The notes under the pieces: model-generated
What the model was told of the DNA's origin: nothing
What the model saw: only the letters and a program-made list of their open reading frames with translations
Database searches by the model: none
Translations under genes and position numbers: made by a program
Shown: positions 17,138 through 25,849 of the stretch, in pieces
Numbering within the stretch: position 1 is the first letter of the stretch
Layout: the number at the start of each line of letters is the position of its first letter
Source: Chitinophagales bacterium
GTDB lineage: Bacteria; Bacteroidota; Bacteroidia; Chitinophagales; LD1
Assembly (NCBI GenBank): GCA_016786765.1
Contig: JAEUUZ010000061.1
Coordinates: forward strand, 1 to 62,945
Length of the DNA: 62,945 nucleotides
Reading direction: 5' to 3'

Positions 17138-18265
17138 ATGTATAGCACCGATGCAAATTTTTATGACGGACTTTCCTCTGTAAAGCACAATGTACGCGTG
17201 TTTTTTTTGGAACACCAGATAGCTATAGAAGTATGGCAGGATGGTGATATGCTCCATCAATACTTATGGAACCCCAACAATGTATCCAAAGTTGATATTG
17301 GAAACAGTGCAGTTGTGAGGCTTTATTATACATACAACAACGCTAAACAAGTTTTAGAAATAAATAATCCGAACACCCAAGAGTGGTTAAGATTAATGTA
17401 TCCGGGGTCTCTTCTTACTAAAGAACATTTTGGCACTATTCACAGTAAAAATATTTATGTATTAGGAGGAGCCTTCGTTGTTGTGGTGTGTTTTTTGGCC
17501 TTCCTTTACTTTTGGGGACTTCCATTTGCGTCAGACCTTGTTGCTAAAATGATTCCCGACTCGATAGAAAGAGAGTACGGACAAGGCATAACCAATACCT
17601 ATTTAACTACGGAAACAATCGATAGCGCTGCATCTGAAAGTCTAAACGAATTTTTCGATGCAATGCATATCGAAAAAAACAATGAGGTACAATTATATGT
17701 GGTAAAAAGCGATGTAGTAAACGCTTTTGCCTTCCCTGGAAAAACAATTATTGTATTCGATGAAATCATCAGAAGAACTACAAATAAAGAGCAATTGGCG
17801 GCTTTACTTGCGCACGAATATGCGCACGTAAAGCAAAGACATGCTATCCGAGCGATGGCTGCAGGAATGTCGAGCGGGATTTTATTGTCGATTGTTATAG
17901 GCGATGCATCCGGTGCACTTGGAGGTTTGGCGCAAAATGCCGACCAGTTGCGCCTTTTAAAATACTCACGCGATTTTGAAACAGAAGCTGATAATATTGG
18001 ATTAGACATGCTGGAAGAAAGCAAAATTAACCCCACTGGAATGGCTGAGTTATTTCAACTTTTACAAACGGAAGAAAAAGCTGTACTAGGCAATTCAAAC
18101 ATTATGGATAAACTTGAGTTTCTAAGTACACACCCACTTACAAAAGAGCGAATCAAAAACGCTGAACATGCGATTAAGCAAAAAAGCCATACCGTTGAAG
18201 AAAACAACAAGATGCAAACTCACTACGAACAATTGAAAAAAGAAATTGATTCCGTTATCTTTTAG
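17138..18265 (+). CDS. M48-family membrane metalloprotease
   Basis: A 375-residue zinc metalloprotease. One transmembrane segment (about 107-127) separates an N-terminal beta-rich domain of about 100 residues from the catalytic domain, which holds HEYAH (226-230) and a downstream ETEAD with the third zinc ligand. The segment FAFPGKTIIVFDEI is typical of M48C/BepA-like peptidases, which act in envelope protein quality control. It lacks the TPR tail of BepA. It is the second gene of a two-gene operon behind the YjgN protein, which fits an envelope maintenance role. Substrate unknown. Confidence 0.88.
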   Translation: MYSTDANFYDGLSSVKHNVRVFFLEHQIAIEVWQDGDMLHQYLWNPNNVSKVDIGNSAVVRLYYTYNNAKQVLEINNPNTQEWLRLMYPGSLLTKEHFGTIHSKNIYVLGGAFVVVVCFLAFLYFWGLPFASDLVAKMIPDSIEREYGQGITNTYLTTETIDSAASESLNEFFDAMHIEKNNEVQLYVVKSDVVNAFAFPGKTIIVFDEIIRRTTNKEQLAALLAHEYAHVKQRHAIRAMAAGMSSGILLSIVIGDASGALGGLAQNADQLRLLKYSRDFETEADNIGLDMLEESKINPTGMAELFQLLQTEEKAVLGNSNIMDKLEFLSTHPLTKERIKNAEHAIKQKSHTVEENNKMQTHYEQLKKEIDSVIF

Positions 18266-18266
18266 A

Positions 18267-19367
18267 TTACACCAACTTGTAACGCTTACCCGGCAAGGAA
18301 TGTATAATATCATTCATTTCCATTTCCAATAATATTTCTGCAATTTTTCCGGAAGGCATACCACTGATAGCTACCAATCGGTCGATTTCAATTTCTTTGC
18401 ACTCGGCAAGAATAGCGTAAATCTTTTGTTCATCTTTTGACAACGAAAGCGCTAATTGCAATTTCTCCGGTTTCTTTGTAACGCCTTGATTGGCCTCGCT
18501 TTCCCAGAGCATAGCATCCATAATATCTTTGCCGGTTTCTACCATTTGTGCCTTGTATGTCTTCACCAAAAAATTACAACCTGTACTGTATTTGTCGTGC
18601 ACTCTGCCGGGCACAGCAAATACATCTTTATTATAAGAATTGGCAATGTTGACAGTAATTACAGCACCTCCCTTAATCGCAGACTCGACAACAACTACTG
18701 CATCGCACATGCCGGCAACAATGCGATTACGTTGCGGAAAATTATGCGGGGTAAATTCATCTTGCGAATTATATTCGGTGAGTAATCCCCCTTGCTCTAC
18801 CATCCGTTTGGCAAGACTTCTATGTCTATCCGGATAAATCCTGTTCAAGCCATGTCCCAATACGCCAACGGTAGGCAAACCAACATCAATGGCTGTTTGA
18901 TGCGCATGATAATCTACCCCATAAGCCAATCCGCTTAATACCATAACATTCGCCATGCGCAAATCTTCTACAATATGCTTTGTACGTTCTTTACCGTACT
19001 CTGTTATATTGCGTGTGCCAACTACAGCAATAATGCGTGCTGCATTCAAATCGGTATTCCCTTTGTAATACAGTAAAATAGGGGCATCGTTGCAATCCTT
19101 CAAACGCTTAGGGAAAAGTGTATCGGTAAAAAATAAGGGTTGAATTTTATAATCGGCCATAAACTTCAATTCCACTTCAGCTTTCTTCAACAAATCTTTG
19201 GAATCTATAATCGACTGTGCACGCTCGTTGCCAATTAAAGGAATCTTTATCAATCTGGCTTTAGGGGCTTTAAAAACAGCTTCGGCACTGCCACAATAAG
19301 CAATTAAATTTTTAGCTAATGATGCACCAATAGTGGGTATCATAGTAAGCGCAATCTCGTGTAACAT
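18267..19367 (-). CDS. dprA: DNA-processing protein DprA
   Basis: A 366-residue protein that protects incoming single-stranded DNA and loads RecA in natural transformation. Seen: an N-terminal SAM-like helical region (IALTMIPTIGASLAKNLIAYCG), the Rossmann-like core with the family motif SGLAYGVDYHAH, the PQRNRIVAGM segment, and a C-terminal winged-helix domain (LAECKEIEIDRLVAISGMP). The frame runs open to 19577, but the ATG at 19367 begins exactly where DprA homology begins; the upstream part would overlap the promoter of the divergent peptidase. It converges with the M48 gene, the two stop codons being one base apart. Confidence 0.92.
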   Translation of the reverse strand: MLHEIALTMIPTIGASLAKNLIAYCGSAEAVFKAPKARLIKIPLIGNERAQSIIDSKDLLKKAEVELKFMADYKIQPLFFTDTLFPKRLKDCNDAPILLYYKGNTDLNAARIIAVVGTRNITEYGKERTKHIVEDLRMANVMVLSGLAYGVDYHAHQTAIDVGLPTVGVLGHGLNRIYPDRHRSLAKRMVEQGGLLTEYNSQDEFTPHNFPQRNRIVAGMCDAVVVVESAIKGGAVITVNIANSYNKDVFAVPGRVHDKYSTGCNFLVKTYKAQMVETGKDIMDAMLWESEANQGVTKKPEKLQLALSLSKDEQKIYAILAECKEIEIDRLVAISGMPSGKIAEILLEMEMNDIIHSLPGKRYKLV

Positions 19368-19419
19368 GGGGTGTGGGGTTTGAGTAGCAATTTTAATAGA
19401 AAATAAACACAGAAATGAA

Positions 19420-19449
19420 TTTACTGTAATATTTTCTTTGTGTACTTTG
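19420..19449 (+). promoter_or_regulatory. Promoter of the M1 peptidase gene
   Basis: TTTA (19420-19423), a 19-base spacer and TACTTTG (19443-19449) approximate the Bacteroidota consensus. The start codon follows 28 bases after the box. Confidence 0.5.
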
Positions 19450-19477
19450 CACCAATCGAGAATCAAAATCACGAAGA

Positions 19478-22400
19478 ATGAAAAAGTTACTGTTACTTCT
19501 TTTACCGATAAGCTTGTTCGCTCAAAATACATTTCGCAACGCCAACAATAAAATGTATTGGAAAAACAAATTGCCATTTGCCGGCTATTGGCAACAAGAT
19601 GTAGCCTATAAAATCAAAGCTAATATTGACGAAACTACCGACATTATTACCGGTGAAGAGCAATTGACTTACTTCAACAATTCTCCGGACACTTTGTATT
19701 TCGTGTATTTCAACCTTTATCAAAACGCCTTTCAACCCGGCTCCTATCTCGACAAACTTCAACAGAGCAACGATTTTCATCCAAAATATGGAAAATACGA
19801 AGCCTCAAAACAAGGAACTGTTGTTGAATCTATTCAAACCAAAGGAACCGAATTAGAAACACAGTTAGACAATACGATTTTGAAAGTAATATTATCAAAA
19901 CCAATAGCGCCAAACGATTCCACCTCGTTCTCGATTCGATTCAGAACATTTTACGATAGTGGTTCTACGCGCAGAAGAATGAAAAAATATGGCGCCTATG
20001 GCTATAAGCATTACAATGGTTGCCAATGGTACCCGAAAATGTGTGTGTACGACCGTAAGAGCGGCTGGAATACCGATCAACATTTAAACAGAGAGTTCTA
20101 TGGCGATTTTGGCAGTTGGGATGTGGAACTAACTTTTGCTTCGAATTTTGTAGTTGAAGCTACAGGTATACTGCAAAATGAAAGGGAAGTATTGCCCGAT
20201 TCTTTGAAACAAAAACTGCAGATCAAAAATTTCAAAGACAAAAAATGGGAAGATAAACCAAGTGTGATAACGCCTTATAAAAAAGGACAAACGAAAACAT
20301 GGAAGTACCATGCCGATAATGTGCACGACTTTGCCTTTACTGCTGATCCAACGTATCGCATAGAAGAACAAATGTGGAACGGAATTAAATGTGTAGCCAT
20401 TGTGCAAGAGCCCCACGCTGCAGGTTGGCAGAATGCTGCAGACTATTGCGCCAAAATTATCCGTTGCTTTTCGCAAGATATAGGGATGTACGAATACCCG
20501 AAAATGGTGGTAGCTGATGCGCAGGATGGCATGGAATATCCAATGCTCACATTAGATGCAGGGCGTGATCCGGGGTATCGCGGTTTATTGGTGCATGAAA
20601 TTGGACACAATTGGTTCTACGGCATGTTGGGCAACAACGAAACCTATAGAGCAATGCTGGATGAAGGCTTTACACAGTTTTTAACGGCTTGGGGACAAGA
20701 ACACATCGATGGTATTTACCCAATAAGCGACACATCTAAAAACAAATACATCCGCAAATTTGCTGAGCCGGTAACTGTGCGTGAGTCGCGCGTGTATTAT
20801 GGTTACTTATCGGATGCCACCATATACAACGATGAACCGCTAAACACACACTCCGATGGTTTCAATGGAGCATTAGGACAAGGTGGAGGATACCGCCATG
20901 TGTATTCGAAAACGGCAACAATGTTGTATAATTTGCAATATGTATTGGGCGATTCGTTGTTTCAATCCGCATTGCAACATTATGTAGCACAATGGAAAAT
21001 GTGTCATCCTTATCCGGAAGATTTTCGCAACAGCATCATACAATTCACGCATACTGATCTGAATTGGTTTTTTGATGAATGGTTAGAAACCACAAAAAAT
21101 GTAGACTATAAAATTGCATCCATTCGCAAAACAGAAATGACAGATGTGTTCGACATCAAACTAAAACGCGAAGGTAGAATGCAGATGCCTATTGACTTTC
21201 GTGTGACAAGCAAAAACGATTCAGTGTATGATTACCATATTCCGAATACCTGGTTCGAAAAAGATTTCTCGCAACAAAACGATTCATTCACGTTGTATGC
21301 TATGCAACGCAATACAACAATACTTCCTAAATGGTATGGCTGGGATAAATTACAACCCACCTATACTGCAAGAGTTACCATACCTAAAGGAGTTAAAAAC
21401 GTTACGATAGATCCTTCTGAGCGATTAGCGGATATCAACAACCACAACAACAGCAAAAGAGGAAACATTGAATGGAAGTTTGATTCGCGCATTCCATTAT
21501 TCCCTTCTACAAAAAAATATAGAGTTTGGCTTCGTCCGGATGTCTGGTACAACGCCTACGATGGGGTAAAAATCGGTTTGTTTGCCCGAGGCAACTATAT
21601 GAATGTAAAAAATGTGTTCTCGCTTAATTTATGGCTGAATACGCATTTGGGACAAGGGGGCAACTATAGCTATACCAAAGCGGAAAAGAAAAAAGCGGAT
21701 TGGTTCTCCTACCAATTCAATTACTCGACCTCTTTGGATAAATGGTTGAAGAAAACAACATTCTATTTTCACAGCCGTTGGTTAGATGGCGTTGAAATGT
21801 ATAAAGCAGGTTTGAACAAAAAAATTACGGATAACTTTTCAATGGATGTACATTTCAAAATATTCAGTTTACCACGACAAGTGTCCGCAAACTATTTAGT
21901 GCATCAAAACGAATGGAGTACCTTTATTGAGAACAACAAAAGTTTCAATTCTTCTGTTAATGTTGGATTGAAATATGTAGTCAATAAAACAAAATTTGAT
22001 GGTGTTTTAAATGTGCATCTACGATCAGCCACATTGCTGAACGCTAATAGCTATCATTATATAGAAGCATCCTACAAACAAATAACACACCTTTGGAAAC
22101 TGGATTTGCGTACACGATTATTTGGCAGAGCAGGAACAGGCAATAATGTACCTTCTGAATCGGCATTGTTTTTTGCAGGTGCAAATCCAGAAGAGATGCT
22201 CGACAATAAATACATGCGTGCGGCCGGCTTCTTCCCTGAATCGTGGAGTGGCTATCAAACCAATGTGAGTCATTTACAATACGGTGGCGGATTGAATTTG
22301 AGAGGCTATAATGGTTACCTGATGAGTGAATTGGATAAATACGGCAATCAAGTTCTCGTGTATAAAGGAAATTCAGGGTTGGCACTTAATGCCGAGTTAG

Positions 22401-22702
22401 ACTTTAATAGAATTGTACATTTCAAAAAGAATAAACTCCGCGAATGGTTTGATTTGAATACTTATCTTTTCGGAGACATGGGAAGCATTGTGTATCGCAA
22501 TTCGAAAAACGAAAATCAATTTTCGAAATTGAGAATAGATGCCGGAGTAGGTGCGGCACTTACGATAAAAAAATGGTGGTTCTTACAAGATGTAAAACCG
22601 CTGACTATTCGTTTTGATATCCCTTTCTTCCTTTCCGGTGCACCAGCAGGAACAAAGAATGTAGAATGGCGATGGTTGATTGGCATCAGTAGAGCGTTTT
22701 AA
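19478..22702 (+). CDS. M1 metallopeptidase fused to an Omp85-like outer-membrane barrel
   Basis: A 1074-residue protein. After a signal peptide (1-15) comes a gluzincin M1 domain: the N-terminal beta-saddle, the exopeptidase-like MEYPML segment, then zinc site HEIGH (373-377) with a second Glu in LDEGFTQ. Residues from about 690 to the end are not peptidase. They are amphipathic strands with alternating aromatic residues, contain LRGY (941-944) and FGDMG (998-1002), and end ...WLIGISRAF with a terminal Phe. LRGY and FxDxG are the two hallmark motifs of Omp85/BamA-type barrels. The protein would thus carry its peptidase on a barrel in the outer membrane. The GreA-like gene follows 8 bases later. 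Confidence 0.85.
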   Translation: MKKLLLLLLPISLFAQNTFRNANNKMYWKNKLPFAGYWQQDVAYKIKANIDETTDIITGEEQLTYFNNSPDTLYFVYFNLYQNAFQPGSYLDKLQQSNDFHPKYGKYEASKQGTVVESIQTKGTELETQLDNTILKVILSKPIAPNDSTSFSIRFRTFYDSGSTRRRMKKYGAYGYKHYNGCQWYPKMCVYDRKSGWNTDQHLNREFYGDFGSWDVELTFASNFVVEATGILQNEREVLPDSLKQKLQIKNFKDKKWEDKPSVITPYKKGQTKTWKYHADNVHDFAFTADPTYRIEEQMWNGIKCVAIVQEPHAAGWQNAADYCAKIIRCFSQDIGMYEYPKMVVADAQDGMEYPMLTLDAGRDPGYRGLLVHEIGHNWFYGMLGNNETYRAMLDEGFTQFLTAWGQEHIDGIYPISDTSKNKYIRKFAEPVTVRESRVYYGYLSDATIYNDEPLNTHSDGFNGALGQGGGYRHVYSKTATMLYNLQYVLGDSLFQSALQHYVAQWKMCHPYPEDFRNSIIQFTHTDLNWFFDEWLETTKNVDYKIASIRKTEMTDVFDIKLKREGRMQMPIDFRVTSKNDSVYDYHIPNTWFEKDFSQQNDSFTLYAMQRNTTILPKWYGWDKLQPTYTARVTIPKGVKNVTIDPSERLADINNHNNSKRGNIEWKFDSRIPLFPSTKKYRVWLRPDVWYNAYDGVKIGLFARGNYMNVKNVFSLNLWLNTHLGQGGNYSYTKAEKKKADWFSYQFNYSTSLDKWLKKTTFYFHSRWLDGVEMYKAGLNKKITDNFSMDVHFKIFSLPRQVSANYLVHQNEWSTFIENNKSFNSSVNVGLKYVVNKTKFDGVLNVHLRSATLLNANSYHYIEASYKQITHLWKLDLRTRLFGRAGTGNNVPSESALFFAGANPEEMLDNKYMRAAGFFPESWSGYQTNVSHLQYGGGLNLRGYNGYLMSELDKYGNQVLVYKGNSGLALNAELDFNRIVHFKKNKLREWFDLNTYLFGDMGSIVYRNSKNENQFSKLRIDAGVGAALTIKKWWFLQDVKPLTIRFDIPFFLSGAPAGTKNVEWRWLIGISRAF

Positions 22703-22710
22703 TCTTCAAC

Positions 22711-23160
22711 ATGCAGAACAAAGAAAAACTAATTCAGTGTTTACTTAATCTTGTTGAAGAAAAAATAACCACAGCAAAAGCGGAAATTGAATCGGCACGC
22801 GAGGCGCAACAAAACGAAACCAAAAGTAGCGCAGGCGATAAGTATGAAACTTCACGCGAAATGATGACCCAAGAAATTGAGAAACATTCGAAATCACTTG
22901 CCGATGCTGAAGGACAAAGAAATTTACTATTCCATGTAAGCACTTTAAAATCCTCAAGCGATGTAGAATTAGGAAGTTGGGTGGAAACAAATCATGGCTG
23001 CTATTTCTTAGCCACAGGCATGGGAAGCATTAAAACAGATGCCTTTACAATACAAACTATCTCCTTGCAGTCGCCTATCGGGAAAGCATTGCTCAACAAA
23101 AAGTGCGGAGATCGTTTTGAATTCAATGGGAGGCAATACACGATTCTCAATGTAGATTAG
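22711..23160 (+). CDS. GreA/GreB-like elongation-factor family protein
   Basis: A 149-residue protein with the two-part shape of transcript-cleavage factors: an N-terminal coiled coil (residues 1-75) and a C-terminal FKBP-like domain. The latter includes ISLQSPIGKALLNKKCGDRFEF, which matches the GreA C-terminal signature SPIGRALLGKKVGD in spacing and residues. At the coiled-coil tip the usual GDLSENAEY is replaced by AGDKYETS, which keeps acidic residues. Members in this phylum are often mislabelled as 3-oxoacyl-ACP synthase, which the sequence does not support. It may act at RNA polymerase, but catalytic activity is uncertain. Cotranscribed with the M1-barrel gene. Confidence 0.72.
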   Translation: MQNKEKLIQCLLNLVEEKITTAKAEIESAREAQQNETKSSAGDKYETSREMMTQEIEKHSKSLADAEGQRNLLFHVSTLKSSSDVELGSWVETNHGCYFLATGMGSIKTDAFTIQTISLQSPIGKALLNKKCGDRFEFNGRQYTILNVD

Positions 23161-23166
23161 CCAATA

Positions 23167-23676
23167 TCAATCTTTATTGGCTTTATTGGCGCGTATCATT
23201 TCAGGATAGCCCCATTTATGCATAAAAGCATCGATAGCCATTGTAATACGTTTAGCTTTGGTTACATCCGTTTTTGCACTTGTTATCCAATTCGTAAAAT
23301 AACGTTGGTGTGAAAGGGTGAGAGAAAGAAAAAAATCTTTTGCATCCGGATAATCGTCCAAACATTCCATTAATTCTACGGATGGAGAAAATGGCGTATC
23401 ATCTACTTCCATTTTAATTTTCACTTTCATACCGGCTTTACGTTTTGATGCTTTACGCAAATCGGCATTCACCGGAAAAATAAAATTACCGTCACCCATC
23501 GGCATCACAGCCACTTGTTGAAATGGTATATTATCTATGAAACCTCTCACACGAAACGATTGTCGGTTATTCGGTTTCAATTGCTCAGCCATTGCTGTAT
23601 CAATAGCAAGGTAGGTCCAGCCGGTTTTTTCTCCCTGTTTATTGAATTGCAATAATGTTGTTTCAAACGAAAGCAT
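23167..23676 (-). CDS. DUF1905 plus YdeI-like domain protein
   Basis: A 169-residue cytoplasmic protein with an N-terminal DUF1905 beta-barrel-like domain (residues 1-90, with FRVRGFIDNIPFQQVAVMPMG) and a C-terminal YdeI/OmpD-associated helical region (PDAKDFFLSLTLSHQRYFTNWI, KAKRITMAIDAF). The family is linked by name to bacteriocin protection, but its biochemistry is unclear. A GTG at 23691 is in frame but overlaps the putative -7 box, so I chose ATG 23676. It converges with the GreA-like gene, 6 bases apart. Confidence 0.82.
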   Translation of the reverse strand: MLSFETTLLQFNKQGEKTGWTYLAIDTAMAEQLKPNNRQSFRVRGFIDNIPFQQVAVMPMGDGNFIFPVNADLRKASKRKAGMKVKIKMEVDDTPFSPSVELMECLDDYPDAKDFFLSLTLSHQRYFTNWITSAKTDVTKAKRITMAIDAFMHKWGYPEMIRANKANKD

Positions 23677-23690
23677 AATCTGATTTTCCA

Positions 23691-23698
23691 CAAAAATA
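23691..23698 (-). promoter_or_regulatory. -7 box of the DUF1905/YdeI gene
   Basis: TATTTTTG on the minus strand is a full match to TAnnTTTG, 14 bases before the ATG at 23676. No good -33 box lies at the right distance, because the preceding terminator hairpin occupies that place. Confidence 0.4.
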
Positions 23699-23699
23699 A

Positions 23700-23730
23700 A
23701 AATGGCTACTCAAAAACTGAGTAGCCATTT
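23700..23730 (-). terminator. Intrinsic terminator of the 66-residue gene
   Basis: A perfect 13-bp stem (23700-23712 with 23718-23730, AAATGGCTACTCA) with a 5-base loop, followed on the minus strand by TTTATTTTTG. It lies 18 bases past the stop codon at 23749. Confidence 0.85.
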
Positions 23731-23748
23731 CGAATAAGTGGAAATTAA

Positions 23749-23949
23749 TTACCAACCTTTTTTGGCAACACCATCTTTAACTGCTTCCAATGCACGAGCT
23801 TCGCCCAACATGGTAGTCATTTTATTACCTTTACCATCGTTGCCTTGAGCCATATAACCTCCTCTAGCAGTTTTAGTAATTACCGCATCTTTCATCGGCA
23901 CATCTTTTTCTTTTGTTTTCATGCAGTATGCAGTTAGCATTTTTGACAT
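23749..23949 (-). CDS. Small DUF5679-like protein lacking most zinc ligands
   Basis: A 66-residue protein. MLTAYCMKTKEKDVPMKDA followed by TARGGYMAQGNDGKGNKMTTML lines up with the small zinc-ribbon family DUF5679 (GYC.KC..K..MKDA...GRPA..G.CP.CGTKM), but only the first of the four expected cysteines is kept. The others read Thr, Asp and Gly or nearby. A helical C-terminus (GEARALEAVKDGVAKKGW) is added. It has its own strong terminator and is transcribed alone, which argues for a real, expressed gene. Function unknown; loss of zinc binding is inferred from sequence. Confidence 0.7.
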   Translation of the reverse strand: MSKMLTAYCMKTKEKDVPMKDAVITKTARGGYMAQGNDGKGNKMTTMLGEARALEAVKDGVAKKGW

Positions 23950-24092
23950 AGTTTTGAATTTTATGGGTTATTAAAAAATTGCAGCGAACACATATGTACA
24001 GCTACAAAGGCTAAAGTATAAAAATAGCAGTACTGAACAAGCTCTACCCTGTTGACAACTTGTTTCTTTTAAGATATTTAAGAAAAAAAATA

Positions 24093-25448
24093 TCAGTGAA
24101 CTACTTTACCGTTTAAACTTTGCAGCAATGCAGCACGCTTTAAAATAATTTCATCGTATTCTTGTTCAGGAACAGAATCGTACGTGATTGCTCCTCCTGT
24201 TCGTATCACAATTTTTTGCTTTACCGAATCGTACAAAACACTACGTATTACTACGTTTGAATCAAAATCACCATCACCATCGAAGTACCCTACAGTACCC
24301 GAAAATAAGCCCCGATTAAAGCGTTCATTGTTTGCAATATACTTGCGCACTTCGAGTTTTGGCGCTCCTGTCATACTCCCCATTGGGAATGCATTTTGTA
24401 TAGCTTTAACAACATTTTCATCATGGGAAAGTGAGGCTGAAATTGTGGAAATCATTTGATGAACCGTCTTGAAAGTGTACACGCCAAATAACTCATCAAC
24501 ACAAATAGAACCGGTTTCAGCATACAATGTCAAATCGTTTCGAACTAAATCCACAATCATTACATTCTCTGCCCGCTCTTTTTCAGAATGGAATAATTCA
24601 CTTTTCAAGTTTTCATCTTCGGCAACATTTCGTCCTCTGCGGATAGTGCCTTTGATTGGTTGGCTTATCATTTTATTGCCCCGCTTACATAAAAAACGCT
24701 CCGGACTCGCACACAACAAATAGCTGTCATTAAACTTCACAAAACAACTGAAAGGTGCTTCCGCATTAACGTTTAATTGCTCAAAAACAGCAACGGGAGC
24801 AATACTTGATTGCGCTGCTACAACTTCTGTACAATAATTTAATTCATAAAAATCACCTTCTTCAATATGTTGCTTGATCTGATTGACTTGCTGAATATAA
24901 TCGTGCTTTGACGTTCGCTCTGTGAAAATAATTTCACTTTTTTCTGCTTCTGACTCAATTTCAACAGCTTGAATCCGTTCAATAATTTCAAAAGTTTCCG
25001 GATAGTTTCTATTCACCGTTAAGGTATCTCCTTTTAACTCAAAAATGTAACGTGGCTGAAAATAGAAAAGTGCCGGAAATCCAAGCACATCAATAGCTTC
25101 AACCTCTCGTTGAATAGCTCCGTCCATCACATCATAACGCCAAAAGCCGCAAATAAATTCGTTTGCATGTTGCTGCTTAAAGTCTTCTAATGCTGAAAAA
25201 TAATTTCCTGAAGGTTGAACAAAATCTATAGCATCAACAGCCAATGTCCATTCCATTTTACTGTATCGATCTAACGAATAATGATTCGAATCAAATAAGA
25301 TAACATGATTAAACTGCGAAGACCATCGCAATGCTTTTTGCTTAAATTCCTGAACGTTGGATAATGTTATTGTTGTTGTTTGTGATGTAAGCACAACACT
25401 ATTTTGATGAATTCTCAATCCATTGAAAATCGTTTGGCTTTGGTGCAT
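24093..25448 (-). CDS. pabB: Aminodeoxychorismate synthase component I
   Basis: A chorismate-utilising enzyme that makes 4-amino-4-deoxychorismate for folate synthesis. The 451-residue protein has the anthranilate-synthase component I fold. In it, PIKGT (catalytic Lys266) marks aminodeoxychorismate synthase where anthranilate synthases have PIAGT. Other family marks are the CASPERFL segment, ERAENVMIVDLVRNDL, GSMTGAPK and IRTGGAITYDS. No glutamine amidotransferase or lyase gene adjoins it here. ATG 25448 is preferred to the GTG at 25454; either way it overlaps the end of the thioesterase gene by about 50 bases, showing translational linkage in the operon. Confidence 0.9.
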   Translation of the reverse strand: MHQSQTIFNGLRIHQNSVVLTSQTTTITLSNVQEFKQKALRWSSQFNHVILFDSNHYSLDRYSKMEWTLAVDAIDFVQPSGNYFSALEDFKQQHANEFICGFWRYDVMDGAIQREVEAIDVLGFPALFYFQPRYIFELKGDTLTVNRNYPETFEIIERIQAVEIESEAEKSEIIFTERTSKHDYIQQVNQIKQHIEEGDFYELNYCTEVVAAQSSIAPVAVFEQLNVNAEAPFSCFVKFNDSYLLCASPERFLCKRGNKMISQPIKGTIRRGRNVAEDENLKSELFHSEKERAENVMIVDLVRNDLTLYAETGSICVDELFGVYTFKTVHQMISTISASLSHDENVVKAIQNAFPMGSMTGAPKLEVRKYIANNERFNRGLFSGTVGYFDGDGDFDSNVVIRSVLYDSVKQKIVIRTGGAITYDSVPEQEYDEIILKRAALLQSLNGKVVH

Positions 25449-25848
25449 TATCACACATGTCGATAATGTATTGCGGAGGCGTAATCAACTTGCGCTGAAT
25501 AGTATCCATCCATGCTCCATCAACAGTTAGTATGGCACATAATGTTCCATCCTCTTTTGTAATCTCGTGTAGAAAAGTAAAGCGCGAATAATCTTTTCGA
25601 AGCTTTGCCACTTTAACCGACATAAAAATCACATCGCCATATTTTACTTCCTTTCTGAACGTACATTCTTCGCGAAATAAAATAGGACCAAAATGATCTT
25701 GCTGAAAACTTGCCATTGGAATACCTTGGCTTAAGATATAATCCATACGCAACTTTGCCCCAAAATCATAATATACAGAATGGCGTAAATGAAAATTCGG
25801 ATCTAAATCAGACCATCGCAAATCTACTTGCCGTTTGAAATCAAGCAT
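25399..25848 (-). CDS. Acyl-CoA thioesterase, hotdog fold
   Basis: A 149-residue 4HBT-type thioesterase. The active-site stretch VDLRWSDLDPNFHLRHSVYYDF has the (R/D)W.D.D...H....Y pattern of the family, with Asp and His near residues 15 and 20. The rest follows the hotdog strand order (EVKYGDVIFMSVKVAKL, TLCAILTVDGAWM). It would hydrolyse an acyl-CoA in the cytoplasm; the acyl chain is not predictable. It lies between purA (1 base upstream) and pabB (overlapping) on the same strand. Confidence 0.85.
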   Translation of the reverse strand: MLDFKRQVDLRWSDLDPNFHLRHSVYYDFGAKLRMDYILSQGIPMASFQQDHFGPILFREECTFRKEVKYGDVIFMSVKVAKLRKDYSRFTFLHEITKEDGTLCAILTVDGAWMDTIQRKLITPPQYIIDMCDNAPKPNDFQWIENSSK

Positions 25849-25849
25849 A

